Below, piece after piece: positions 1 to 8,435 of a DNA stretch of 64,000 nucleotides. Within the stretch, counting starts at the first letter, position 1; each line of letters starts with the position of its first letter. Below the pieces are notes generated by a model. The model was given only the letters and a program-made list of their open reading frames with translations. It had not been told where the DNA came from and made no database searches. This stretch comes from Bacillota bacterium (lineage in GTDB: Bacteria > Bacillota > Clostridia > DSM-8532): assembly GCA_023443745.1 (NCBI GenBank), contig JAEZTB010000058.1, positions 186,001-250,000 of the forward strand, given 5' to 3'. The translations under genes were made by a program, and so were the position numbers.

Positions 1-679
1 AGGTGAAAACCTCGCTGCCGTCCATCCAGATAACCTGATTTTTGCCTTCATTACGGTTGGCCTGGTCCTCTTCATTCGAATAGAAACAAGGCAAGGTCAG
101 AACAGAACCGCCCTCCCCTGAAGCTCCCATTAGCGCCGATTCTATACCCGTACCATCTTCTACTTTACCCAGCACCACAGCCCCAGCGCCGTCTCCAAAT
201 AAAACACAGGTCTTGCGGTCGGAAAAATCCGTCACCCGGCTCAAGGCCTCGGCTGATACAACAAGAATATGGTTATAAGTCCCATTTCTAATGAATTCCT
301 GTGCAACCTGAAGTGCATAGATAAATCCGGTACAGGCCGCATTTAAGTCAAAGGCGGCGGCCTTTTTTGCTTCAATCTCCTTTTGGATGGAACAGGATAA
401 CGATGGGGTAAGATAATCCGGGGTCACCGTGGTGGCAATGATAAGATCCATATCCATAGGTGTAAGACCCGCGTCGGAAATTGCTTTCAAAGATGCTTGT
501 GCAGCCAGTTTCGATAAAGGAATATCCTTTTCAAGGATGCGTCGTTCTCTTATACCCGTTCTTTTAATAATCCATTCATCTGTCGTTTCTACAATACTTT
601 CAAGTTGACTGTTGGTGAGCCGTTTTTCCGGCAGCGCGCTGCCAATTCCAATAATTCCAGCCTTAAAGGGCTTCGTCAT
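1..679 (-). CDS. fabH: Beta-ketoacyl-ACP synthase III, N-terminal 226 residues (cut by window edge)
   Basis: FabH condenses acetyl-CoA with malonyl-ACP to start fatty acid synthesis in the cytoplasm. Reading the minus strand from the ATG at 679 gives an open frame to the window edge. It carries the thiolase-fold N-terminus (GIGSALPEK near residue 11), the TDEWI and RTGI motifs near residues 34-43, and the NAACTGF motif placing the nucleophilic Cys at residue 116. The catalytic His and Asn lie in the missing C-terminal third. The start overlaps the end of plsX by 17 bp, so it is co-transcribed in the fapR-plsX-fabH operon. The family is usually about 330 residues. Identification is firm; only the C-terminus is unseen. 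Confidence 0.95.
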   Translation of the reverse strand, partial: MTKPFKAGIIGIGSALPEKRLTNSQLESIVETTDEWIIKRTGIRERRILEKDIPLSKLAAQASLKAISDAGLTPMDMDLIIATTVTPDYLTPSLSCSIQKEIEAKKAAAFDLNAACTGFIYALQVAQEFIRNGTYNHILVVSAEALSRVTDFSDRKTCVLFGDGAGAVVLGKVEDGTGIESALMGASGEGGSVLTLPCFYSNEEDQANRNEGKNQVIWMDGSEVFT

Positions 680-1685
680 ACAGACCTCCGACTTCCATGC
701 ACGCAAAGATATTTTTCATTTGCTCCACCACAGTTGTACAAGCAGAACTGCAAGCTCTGAGAATGGTATTCTTAATGGCTTTCGCCTTAGAATTTCCATG
801 GCATTTATAAATCATGCCATTGACTCCCAGTATTGGTGTTCCACCCAATTCTTCAGGATCGACCTGTTTTTTTAACTTTTTGAGCTCATGCTTGACCAAG
901 AGATAGCTTATTCTTCCTGATAAACTCTTTGAGTACATCTTTTTGAGATAATCCATGAAGTATTTGCCCGTCCCCTCCATGACCTTTAACATGGCATTTC
1001 CGGTAAAACCGTCGCACACCACGACATCAACCTTTCCTTCAGTCAGGTCACGGCCTTCAACATTGCCGATAAAATTGATGTTTGCCTTACTCAAAACCTC
1101 AAAGGCCTGTTTCAGAGCTTCATTGCCCTTGCTTTCCTCAGTACCCACGTTAACCAGTCCGACCTTTGGGTTTTGAATTCCAAACATGGCTTTCATGTAT
1201 TCGGTTCCCATAATACCAAATTGAAGATAGTTGATTGGCTTGATTTGCGTATTCATCCCCGCATCAATAATCATAGTCTGGCCTTTGATGGACGGAACAA
1301 CGGGAGCCAAAGCCGGCCTTACGACTCCCTTCATTCTCCCGGCTACCAAAAGCGATCCGGCGAGGAGAGCACCTGTGCTTCCTGCTGAGATAAAGGCATT
1401 TGCAGATCGGGACTTTATTTTCTTCATGCCAACTACAATGGCTGAATTTTGCTTTTTCTTAATTGCTTCAGTCGGTTTATCAAAATTGGTAATCTCATCC
1501 TGAGTTTCTGTGATAATAATTCGAGAATGATTGCTATTCTCGCTACCCAGGCATCTTTGTATTTCAATGGGGTCACCCAGAAGCTCGATCTCAAACCCCT
1601 GACTTGTATTTAAAGCTTCGAGACAACCCTTGACTATTTCATCGGGTGCGTTGTCTCCTCCCATCGCATCAACTACAATTCTCAA
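663..1685 (-). CDS. plsX: Phosphate acyltransferase PlsX
   Basis: PlsX makes acyl-phosphate from acyl-ACP, the acyl donor for PlsY in phospholipid synthesis; it is a peripheral membrane enzyme. The 340-residue product has the family length and N-terminus (MRIVVDAMGGDNAP), the ISAGSTGALLAG segment near residue 100, and the VCDGFTGNAMLK motif near residue 223. The start is TTG at 1685, preceded by AAGGAGTTGGAG. It lies 63 bp downstream of fapR and overlaps fabH by 17 bp. It should be repressed by FapR through the shared promoter. Confidence 0.96.
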   Translation of the reverse strand: MRIVVDAMGGDNAPDEIVKGCLEALNTSQGFEIELLGDPIEIQRCLGSENSNHSRIIITETQDEITNFDKPTEAIKKKQNSAIVVGMKKIKSRSANAFISAGSTGALLAGSLLVAGRMKGVVRPALAPVVPSIKGQTMIIDAGMNTQIKPINYLQFGIMGTEYMKAMFGIQNPKVGLVNVGTEESKGNEALKQAFEVLSKANINFIGNVEGRDLTEGKVDVVVCDGFTGNAMLKVMEGTGKYFMDYLKKMYSKSLSGRISYLLVKHELKKLKKQVDPEELGGTPILGVNGMIYKCHGNSKAKAIKNTILRACSSACTTVVEQMKNIFACMEVGGLYDEAL

Positions 1686-1748
1686 AGCACTCCAACTCCT
1701 TCACATTGATTATTCATACTTCGCTTTTTTGGAGTATACCCAAAACCG

Positions 1749-2321
1749 TTAAGCACGGTTATTAATTTCCACTAATAAGAACTTCCCTCTAAATACCTCA
1801 ACTTGCTTATTATAGATCATAACCCACACAATATGCCTTCCCTTAGGACGTTTTTCCTTGATGGTAACCTTGGCAACCAATTTATTTCCCGCATAAACCG
1901 GTTGCTTGTATTTGATATTTGCAACTCCCACCAAGGCTACATCCGCATCGATGACAGCTATAGCAATTGATTCTGCCATAGAATAGATATAATGACCACG
2001 TACAATTTTTGATTGTGCGAAAACCATCTGATCGGTGGTTTCAAGTACTGAAATGGCACTTTCACCCAGATTTAATTCGACGATTTCTCCAATGATCTCG
2101 TCTAAGCCCAAAGAACGTACCTTATTGTGGTTTTTGGATGCCATATCACGAACTCGCTGCCTGAGCTCGGGTACTCCCAGCTCAAGCCGATCAAGTCTGA
2201 CGGTGGGTACACTGACGCCCAACTGATCTGCAAGCTCCTCATCAGTGAGGAATGGATCCTCTTTCAGCTTCTCAACAAGCTTGTTCTGTCTCTCATGTTT
2301 AGCCTTTGGATCTCTGCTCAA
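1749..2321 (-). CDS. fapR: Fatty acid biosynthesis transcriptional regulator FapR
   Basis: FapR represses fatty acid and phospholipid genes and is released by malonyl-CoA. The N-terminal third holds a DeoR-like helix-turn-helix (TDEELADQLGVSVPTVRLDR). The rest is a hot-dog effector domain (RGHYIYSMAESIAIAVID, then a strand-rich tail). I place the start at TTG 2321 because GGAGAGG at 2328-2334 is 6 nt upstream; this gives 190 residues, close to the Bacillus protein (about 188). An in-frame GTG at 2336 would overlap that ribosome binding site. First gene of the operon with plsX and fabH; a FapR-like operator lies just upstream, so autoregulation is likely. Confidence 0.93.
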   Translation of the reverse strand: MSRDPKAKHERQNKLVEKLKEDPFLTDEELADQLGVSVPTVRLDRLELGVPELRQRVRDMASKNHNKVRSLGLDEIIGEIVELNLGESAISVLETTDQMVFAQSKIVRGHYIYSMAESIAIAVIDADVALVGVANIKYKQPVYAGNKLVAKVTIKEKRPKGRHIVWVMIYNKQVEVFRGKFLLVEINNRA

Positions 2322-2342
2322 TGGTATCCTCTCCACGCTTAA

Positions 2343-2359
2343 TTATTACCTGATAATAT
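2343..2359 (-). promoter_or_regulatory. Predicted FapR operator
   Basis: On the plus strand this reads TTATTACCTGATAATAT, matching 14 of 17 positions of the Bacillus FapR consensus TTAGTACCTGRTACTAA as I remember it, with arms TATTA/TAATA around CCTGA. It sits just downstream of the predicted -10 (2371-2376) and 22 bp before the fapR start, where a repressor would block RNA polymerase. Confidence 0.8.
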
Positions 2360-2370
2360 GGTCTGTTGAT

Positions 2371-2399
2371 AGTATATTACATTTTCCTATTCTATGCAA
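2371..2399 (-). promoter_or_regulatory. Promoter of fapR-plsX-fabH
   Basis: On the minus strand: -35 TTGCAT (2394-2399), 17 bp spacer, -10 TATACT (2371-2376). Transcription would start near 2364, so the FapR operator covers about +5 to +21. Confidence 0.75.
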
Positions 2400-2423
2400 T
2401 ACTTTGATTAATTATTGAAGTAT

Positions 2424-2456
2424 AAAAAAACACCGAAACTTTTGGTTTCAGTGTTT
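2424..2456 (-). terminator. Rho-independent terminator of the pilin gene
   Basis: A 12-bp stem (2428-2439 with 2445-2456, one mismatch) closes a 5-nt loop. On the minus strand it is followed by seven Ts. It lies 20 bp past the stop of the small pilin gene and separates it from the fapR promoter. Confidence 0.85.
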
Positions 2457-2476
2457 TGTACTCACTCATGTTTTTA

Positions 2477-2692
2477 CTAGGGAGTAGGCGTCGGTGTATA
2501 ATTTTTCATTCCTGATGGTGAGAACCCAGCATTGGGATCATTAAATATGGAATCCATCAAGCCGGCGGCAAAAGCTCCTATTTGATCTCTGAATATAATA
2601 GCGATACCTACCACGATAGCCAGAATAATGACAACCTCAACGGTATTCATGCCTTTACGGCTCTTAAAAAAGCTTTTTATTCTTTTTTTCAT
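2477..2692 (-). CDS. Small Flp-like type IVb pilin, orphan
   Basis: A 71-residue protein with a basic leader ending in Gly14, then MNTVEVVIILAIVVGIAII. This has the class III (prepilin peptidase) layout: cleavage expected between G14 and M15, Glu at mature +5, and a single hydrophobic helix. The C-terminus is short, acidic to neutral, and ends in a TPTPTP repeat. It resembles Flp1-family pilins of Tad systems. Strong ribosome binding site GGAGG, 5 nt before ATG 2692; own promoter and terminator, so it is monocistronic. No prepilin peptidase, TadA ATPase or TadC-like gene is in the window, so its machinery must be elsewhere. Family call good, role uncertain. Confidence 0.75.
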   Translation of the reverse strand: MKKRIKSFFKSRKGMNTVEVVIILAIVVGIAIIFRDQIGAFAAGLMDSIFNDPNAGFSPSGMKNYTPTPTP

Positions 2693-2732
2693 AACGACCT
2701 CCGGCTACATAGAATTACATATTTATACAATA

Positions 2733-2761
2733 ATTTTATATATTTGAACCAAAGGTGTCAA
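2733..2761 (-). promoter_or_regulatory. Promoter of the pilin gene
   Basis: Minus strand -35 TTGACA (2756-2761), 17 bp spacer, -10 TAAAAT (2733-2738), about 35 bp before the pilin ribosome binding site. Confidence 0.7.
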
Positions 2762-2815
2762 CTCTTTTTTATACTATAATTTACTAATTGTGCTTTGATT
2801 TATTATTTTTGTCTA

Positions 2816-3430
2816 TTATTCGGCTTTAAGCCGCACCAAAACCCTTTTTCCTACTTCAAAGGAAAAGCCCCGGTGGTAAAGAAAGCTCAATAACTTTTGC
2901 TCAATTTTTTGCTCATTGAGATTATATTTTCCAAACTTTTTCCTTGCTGCACGCAACGCAACCTCTTCATCGTCTGTTTCGAATTCTGAGAGAGCTCCCT
3001 CTATAATAGATGGGTCAATGCCCTTATGCTCCAGCTCAAAACGCAAAGCTTTTTTAGAGAGGGCCTTGTTTTTGACACGCTCGGAAAGGTACTTCATGGC
3101 ATAGCGGATATCATTCAGGTAGCCTATGGCCTTTAAAGCCTCAGTTGCGCTCTTAGCCACATCTTCATCAAAGCCTGAGTCCATAAGCTTTCTAATAAGC
3201 TCACCTTCGCTTCTGTCTTTAATCATTAAATAGCGTACCGCGCGCTCCCTCGCTGCATGGATCAACACATTCTGGCGTATATGGTGAAGCTTATCCTCGC
3301 TGATCTCTTCCTCCTCATAAAGACGATTCCGAATATAATCCTCCTGGGGAATGGTAAAAGCGTAGTGATTATCAATAAATATGCGCATCATATCTTTGTT
3401 TCGAGTTTTTTCAACTGAGGTTATGGTCAT
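2816..3430 (-). CDS. recX: Regulatory protein RecX
   Basis: RecX binds RecA filaments and limits their growth. The 204-residue product is built of three-helix RecX repeats: the region of residues 65-105 contains AVRYLMIKDRSEGELIRKL and GFDEDVAKSATEALKAIGYL, and the C-terminal part has KKFGKYN and SFLYHRGFSFE. Start chosen at ATG 3430, with AGGTG 6 nt upstream; an in-frame GTG at 3439 lacks a spaced ribosome binding site. It is about 19 kb from recA here, unlike the adjacent arrangement of many proteobacteria. Own extended -10 promoter; no LexA box seen. Confidence 0.88.
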   Translation of the reverse strand: MTITSVEKTRNKDMMRIFIDNHYAFTIPQEDYIRNRLYEEEEISEDKLHHIRQNVLIHAARERAVRYLMIKDRSEGELIRKLMDSGFDEDVAKSATEALKAIGYLNDIRYAMKYLSERVKNKALSKKALRFELEHKGIDPSIIEGALSEFETDDEEVALRAARKKFGKYNLNEQKIEQKLLSFLYHRGFSFEVGKRVLVRLKAE

Positions 3431-3462
3431 ATCGTTCACCTATCCATCAATAAGATAGGATA

Positions 3463-3471
3463 ATTATAACA
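3463..3471 (-). promoter_or_regulatory. Extended -10 promoter of recX
   Basis: Minus strand TGTTATAAT: a consensus -10 with the TGn extension. No convincing -35 at 17 bp. It lies about 35 bp before the recX start. Confidence 0.55.
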
Positions 3472-3526
3472 CATCTTTTTGTAGCAATTGAAGCAAATTG
3501 AATCGGGGCTGAACTGAGGTGGGGAA

Positions 3527-5584
3527 TCACTCCATTTTAAATTCCAATATGGCGTTTTCCAGCCCATTGGCCAGCTCACTGATGCGTTTAGCCAGTTCCG
3601 ACAGCTTCCCACTGCTTACAATCTGCTCTTCCGTACTCGCAGAGACTTCCTGCGCCGTAGCGGCAAATTCCTCCGATACTGAAGAGACACTTTCCATGGC
3701 TTCCGATGCTTTATCTTTAGAAACCATCATTTTATCGACACATTGATTCATGCGCTGCATTTGTACAATATTGTCCTCAAGGGTTATAAAGATGTCTTTG
3801 AAGGATTGGTTGGCATTGCTGACCGCAACAGTTTGGTCATTAATAATTTTTAAAGAGTCCTCTGCCTGAACAGCGGTGGCTTGAGTTTTTGATTGAATGT
3901 TTTTTAGTAACGCACCTATCGCTTGAGACGCATCCCGGGATTGATCGGACAGCTTTTTGACCTCTCCGGCCACAACAGCAAAGCCTCTTCCGGCTTCTCC
4001 CGCCCTTGCCGCTTCAATAGCCGCGTTAAGGGAGAGAAGATTGGTTTGCTCGGCCACCGTTTCTATCATTTTAGTGATCTTGCCGATTTCCTGCATGCAG
4101 GCATTCAGCTCTGCAATGTCCCCTACAACTTTTTGGGTGATTTCACTGGTTTCCAAAGCCTTTTCATTTAGATTTCCTATATGACCTTGAATTTCACGAC
4201 TCATGGATTTGGTTTTGTCAAGAGACTCAGACACCTCATTCATGATCTCACCCACATGAAGGATGTCATATGATAAATATCCCATATGATGGACACTTTC
4301 AACGGTGTTGGAGGCCTGACTTGCCGATCCTTTCGCAATCTGCTGCACGGCTGCGGCTATCTGCTGGGAAAAGCCAAAAGATTGACCGGCCGACACCGAG
4401 ACCTCAGCCGCACCCTCAATCACTTGGCTGGCAGCATTTCGTACCCGCATGACAAGCTGTTTTATGTTAGCAAGCATTTGGTTGAAGCTTTTAAATAATT
4501 CTGCCAGCTCATCACGGTTGTCATCTGAGAAGCCAAGGGTAAGATCGCCTTCCTTTGCCTTGTTCATGGCATCTACGAGCTTGTTGAGAGGAGAAGTGAT
4601 ACTCCCGGTAATGAGCCAGGCTGTTGCCAGGGACATGACAAAAGAAAGAACGATAAAAGCAATGACAAAATTCCGAATGCTTTGGGATTCTCGGTACAGA
4701 TAGCTATAGGGAATTTGGGAAACCAAATACCATCCCGATGGGTTCAAGAGTCTGGAAGATACCAAGGTATTTTCATAATGGAAGCTTTGGTTTGCTTGAA
4801 CCGATTCCCTTATCTTCTCAACAAATAAACCGTCGGCTATTTTTTGACCTAAACCTTGTTCATCAATGCCAGAGATCATTTTCCCTTCATTGTCAATAAT
4901 AAAGACATCGGAATCCTGAGCGATTTGGACTTCCTTATAGGTTTCTGATAAATATTTTTCATCAACCAATGTAATCATAACCCCTATTTCTTCACCCGTC
5001 AGGGCTGAAGTAATATTATGGGCATATACAACCGCATTTTGGCTTTCCAGCTTCAGGCCCAGGCAGAGCGTTTTAATTTCCCTGTCCCCATTGCTTTGCT
5101 CCCTCATCAGGCTACGTATTCTATCCCACTCATCAACCGGCAGAATACCGGTGGGCCCATACTTAAAAGATTTATCCTTGTCAGCCAAGATAATTGAGCA
5201 AATGACATGCTTGTCCTTAATAAACTTATTGGTCATATACCTCTCAATGGATTGGGCGGTCTGACTTCGCTGAAGATCAGCCATATCATCCAAAATAGGC
5301 AAATCCTTCTGGATAAGATCAGAGAGAATGACCTCTTTATTGACCTCCAGAATCTGAGCGGTTTTAAGATCCACATAATCCCCCGTCCTTTTAAGAAGCT
5401 CAGAGGAATAGGATTCAATCTTGTCCTCGACTGCGTTACCCGACATGGTAATAGCGAGAAGTCCGATACATAAAAGAGGAATGAGGGACAAGGCGAGAAA
5501 AGAAAGCATGAACCGCACTTGTATTCGGGTCCTTCTTAAAATTGTTTTCTTAATAGCGATTTTATTCTGTTTAAAAGCTTTCAT
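3527..5584 (-). CDS. Methyl-accepting chemotaxis protein
   Basis: A 685-residue transmembrane chemoreceptor. A first membrane helix lies near residues 26-48, then a periplasmic-side sensor region of about 260 residues (Cache-like by size and layout, including an FIIDNEGKMIS segment). A second helix near 305-327 is followed by a HAMP domain (ITSPLNKLVDAMNKAKEGDL). The long coiled-coil signalling domain has the conserved hairpin tip around residue 525 (AEQTNLLSLNAAIEAARAGE), which binds CheA/CheW. Ribosome binding site GAGGGG, 5 nt from ATG. It lies 38 bp downstream of the sugar permease gene, so it probably reports the sugar handled by that transporter. Ligand unknown. Confidence 0.93.
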   Translation of the reverse strand: MKAFKQNKIAIKKTILRRTRIQVRFMLSFLALSLIPLLCIGLLAITMSGNAVEDKIESYSSELLKRTGDYVDLKTAQILEVNKEVILSDLIQKDLPILDDMADLQRSQTAQSIERYMTNKFIKDKHVICSIILADKDKSFKYGPTGILPVDEWDRIRSLMREQSNGDREIKTLCLGLKLESQNAVVYAHNITSALTGEEIGVMITLVDEKYLSETYKEVQIAQDSDVFIIDNEGKMISGIDEQGLGQKIADGLFVEKIRESVQANQSFHYENTLVSSRLLNPSGWYLVSQIPYSYLYRESQSIRNFVIAFIVLSFVMSLATAWLITGSITSPLNKLVDAMNKAKEGDLTLGFSDDNRDELAELFKSFNQMLANIKQLVMRVRNAASQVIEGAAEVSVSAGQSFGFSQQIAAAVQQIAKGSASQASNTVESVHHMGYLSYDILHVGEIMNEVSESLDKTKSMSREIQGHIGNLNEKALETSEITQKVVGDIAELNACMQEIGKITKMIETVAEQTNLLSLNAAIEAARAGEAGRGFAVVAGEVKKLSDQSRDASQAIGALLKNIQSKTQATAVQAEDSLKIINDQTVAVSNANQSFKDIFITLEDNIVQMQRMNQCVDKMMVSKDKASEAMESVSSVSEEFAATAQEVSASTEEQIVSSGKLSELAKRISELANGLENAILEFKME

Positions 5585-5622
5585 AGCGGCCCCCTCTTTT
5601 AAACATAAATTAATCGGTAATT

Positions 5623-6798
5623 CTATTTTCGCTTGTTTCTTGTTGTCACATCAAAGAAAACAGCCAGCACCAAAACCGCTCCACGAATAGCATACTGGAA
5701 GGATATATCCACCCCCATAAGATTCATACCGTTGGTCAGGGAGGCCATGACCAATGCGCCTATAACAGAACCGGTCACCTTTCCCGATCCGCCGGTTGCG
5801 GAAGCTCCGCCAACAAAGGCGGAAGCAATGGCATCAAGTTCAAAAAGCGTACCTGCTGTTGTGGTGGCAGACTGAAGCCTAGATGTAAACAAAATACCCG
5901 ACAATGCGGCCAACATGCTCATGGACCCGAAAATGATATACGTGATCTTTTTGACATTTATACCTGCCAATTGCGCTGCATTGTCATTACCGCCGACTGC
6001 ATAGATATGCCTGCCCAGAGAGGTTTTTTGTGTAATGAAATGATAAATCATGACAACGGCCAGGCATATGACAACTGTCCAGGAAAGCCCGTTATATCCG
6101 GCCAGAATCCAGCAGATAAAGGCAATAATCCAGGAAATGAATATGAGCTTGACAATAAAAATAGGAGTAGACAAAACCTCAAAATCATATTGTTTCTTAT
6201 TCTTTCTGTTCTTTATCTCGCTTAAAATAAAAAGCAGAATAGCAACGCCGCCAAGAATAAGGGTTAGGATATGAATATCACTGGAGTTGTCAATATCGGG
6301 GATAAAGCTGTTGCCTATGTCATTAAAACCCTGGTTGGGAACAATGATGGTACCTGTCTTTTGGGTAACCATCAGCAATAATCCCCTGAATATAAACATC
6401 CCAGCCAATGATACCACGTAGGCCGGAATACCTAGCTTACCCACCATAGTACCGTTTATAAGGCCGATTATAAGACCGAATATCAAAATAATGGGTATGA
6501 CCACCCACTCGGACAACCCGTATCTCGTCATAAAGATAGCAGCCACAGCCCCTAAAAAACCCGCCAGGTAACCTACAGATAGATCGATGTGCTTACACAC
6601 GATAATAAGCGTCATTCCCACCGCCAGAACCATGATATACCCCGTTTGGTTTAAGAGGGTGCTTATGTTTCGTGATGAAATAAAAAGACCCTTTGTTGTA
6701 ATGGTAAAGGTAATGATAATTGCCACAAGGGCTATGTACATGCCATACTCACGAATATTTTTCTTGAGCAGATTTTTTGATTCTTCTAATACGGTCAT
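5623..6798 (-). CDS. Multiple-monosaccharide ABC transporter permease (GguB/XylH type)
   Basis: A 391-residue membrane protein of the ribose/xylose-type permease family (BPD_transp_2), with about ten hydrophobic segments. Diagnostic motifs are VGMTLIIVCKHIDLSVG near residue 60 and the cytoplasmic EAA-like region near 285-300 (GRHIYAVGGNDNAAQLAGIN). The length and the internal hydrophilic insert near residues 190-210 fit the GguB/XylH subgroup rather than RbsC (about 320). It starts 12 bp after the ATPase gene and should form a homodimeric channel with it. Substrate is inferred from the ChvE-like partner: pentoses or hexoses such as xylose, arabinose, galactose or glucose. Confidence 0.92.
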   Translation of the reverse strand: MTVLEESKNLLKKNIREYGMYIALVAIIITFTITTKGLFISSRNISTLLNQTGYIMVLAVGMTLIIVCKHIDLSVGYLAGFLGAVAAIFMTRYGLSEWVVIPIILIFGLIIGLINGTMVGKLGIPAYVVSLAGMFIFRGLLLMVTQKTGTIIVPNQGFNDIGNSFIPDIDNSSDIHILTLILGGVAILLFILSEIKNRKNKKQYDFEVLSTPIFIVKLIFISWIIAFICWILAGYNGLSWTVVICLAVVMIYHFITQKTSLGRHIYAVGGNDNAAQLAGINVKKITYIIFGSMSMLAALSGILFTSRLQSATTTAGTLFELDAIASAFVGGASATGGSGKVTGSVIGALVMASLTNGMNLMGVDISFQYAIRGAVLVLAVFFDVTTRNKRK

Positions 6799-6810
6799 TA
6801 TCCATCCCTC

Positions 6811-8331
6811 CTATATTGTTGCCATTTCCATAATGTTCTGTTCGGTTGCATCGTGTGCGCTGATTTCTCCGGTCACCTTACCCTCGGCCATAACATAGAT
6901 CCTGTCACTCATGCCGATAACCTCCAATAGATCGGAGGATATCATGATAATGCTCATGCCTTCCTTCACCAGTCTGTTCATAATGGTATAAATTTCGTAT
7001 TTGGCGCCCACGTCAATACCCCGTGTGGGCTCATCCAATATGAGAATATTGGGCGAAACAAATAAGGATTTGCAGAGTGAAACCTTCTGCTGGTTACCGC
7101 CGCTCAAGTTTTCGACTTTTTGTTCAACTGAAGGCGCTTTGATATTGATGGAATCTTTATAGCCATTGGCCACCTTAACCTCTTCGTTTTCGTTAATGAC
7201 ACCGTATTGAGTCAGGGCTCTTAGGTTTGCCAGTGTGATATTCGATTTAATATCCTGGATGAGAATGAGACCATCACCTTTTCTGTCTTCTGTGACATAA
7301 GCGACCCCTGACTTCAAGGCTTGGCCGGGATGATGAAAGGCCTGTTGCTTTCCATTAACAAAAAGATCTCCATTAATTCTATAGCCTCTGGGATTTCCGA
7401 AAACACTCAGAGCCAGCTCGGTCCTACCCGCACCCATTAGCCCTGAAAAGCCCACAATTTCACCCTTCCTGACATTGATATTTATATTATGAAGAATTTC
7501 ACGGCCAAGGCCGGGATCATAAACACTCCAATCCCTTACTTCAAGAAGTATGTCGCCCGGCTCGATTCCCTCCCGTTTGGGATAGATGTTGTCAATTTCT
7601 CGGCCGACCATATTCTTTATGATTTCACTTTCACTGACGGCAGACTGGGTTGCGTCCATTGAACATATGGTTTTTCCATCACGAAGAACAGTGATGGAAT
7701 CAGCAATGGAAATGACCTCCTTAAGCTTGTGGGAGATCATAATGGATGTTATGCCCTGGTTTTTAAGCTCCCTGATAAGATTTAGAAGATTTTTACTGTC
7801 AACTTCATTGAGCGCAGCTGTCGGCTCATCCAAAATTAAGAGCTTTGCATTCTTGCTTAGGGCTTTTGCAATTTCGACCAGCTGCTGGCTGCCTACACTT
7901 AATTCCTTGATTTTGATGGAAGGATTTATAGAAAGACCTACCTTTTTTAGCACCTCAGTTGATCTTTGAATGGTCTCATTTTCATCAACAGAAATTCCCC
8001 TTTTGATTTCGTGTCCAAGAAAGATATTGTCATAGATGCTCATTTCAGGTATCAGCGCCAGCTCCTGAGCAATAATGGCAATTTCAGCGCGTTCACTGTC
8101 TGCTATATGGGTGTATTTCTGGACAACTCCATTTAGCAGGATATCGCCCTCATAGCTTCCATAAGGATAAACACCGCTTAAAACCTTCATAAGCGTAGAT
8201 TTTCCCGCTCCGTTTTCCCCTACAAGGCAGTGAATCTCGCCCTTCTTTACCTTGAAATTGACATTATCCAATGCTTTAACTCCCGGAAACTCTTTAGAGA
8301 TATTGTGCATCTCTAAAATATAACCTTCCAT
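6811..8331 (-). CDS. Multiple-monosaccharide ABC transporter ATP-binding protein (GguA/XylG type)
   Basis: A 506-residue protein with two fused nucleotide-binding domains, typical of sugar importers of the Rbs/Xyl/Mgl class. The first has Walker A GENGAGKST near residue 39, signature LSVGSQQ near 143 and Walker B LLILDEP. The second has the usual degenerate P-loop GLMGAGRTEL near 296, signature LSGGNQQKV near 410 and ILILDEPTRGIDVGAK. Residues 58-66 carry the YPYGSYEGDI insert characteristic of the GguA/XylG group. It powers uptake through the permease gene 12 bp downstream. A stem-loop separates it from the binding-protein gene. Confidence 0.94.
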   Translation of the reverse strand: MEGYILEMHNISKEFPGVKALDNVNFKVKKGEIHCLVGENGAGKSTLMKVLSGVYPYGSYEGDILLNGVVQKYTHIADSERAEIAIIAQELALIPEMSIYDNIFLGHEIKRGISVDENETIQRSTEVLKKVGLSINPSIKIKELSVGSQQLVEIAKALSKNAKLLILDEPTAALNEVDSKNLLNLIRELKNQGITSIMISHKLKEVISIADSITVLRDGKTICSMDATQSAVSESEIIKNMVGREIDNIYPKREGIEPGDILLEVRDWSVYDPGLGREILHNININVRKGEIVGFSGLMGAGRTELALSVFGNPRGYRINGDLFVNGKQQAFHHPGQALKSGVAYVTEDRKGDGLILIQDIKSNITLANLRALTQYGVINENEEVKVANGYKDSINIKAPSVEQKVENLSGGNQQKVSLCKSLFVSPNILILDEPTRGIDVGAKYEIYTIMNRLVKEGMSIIMISSDLLEVIGMSDRIYVMAEGKVTGEISAHDATEQNIMEMATI

Positions 8332-8383
8332 AGGTTTTCCGCTCCTCTATGTGACAAATGGGTTCATTGCTTGCCGTAAAAAT

Positions 8384-8418
8384 GATGGGATAGCAATAGC
8401 AACTATCACTACCCCATC
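8384..8418 (-). terminator. Intercistronic stem-loop between binding-protein and ATPase genes
   Basis: Arms GATGGG (8384-8389) and CCCATC (8413-8418) with further internal pairing; on the minus strand it is followed by ATTTTTA. Its position after a solute-binding gene suggests a leaky terminator or 3' mRNA stabiliser that keeps the binding protein in excess over the membrane parts. Confidence 0.65.
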
Positions 8419-8435
8419 TTTTTAATTGCTTCCTG

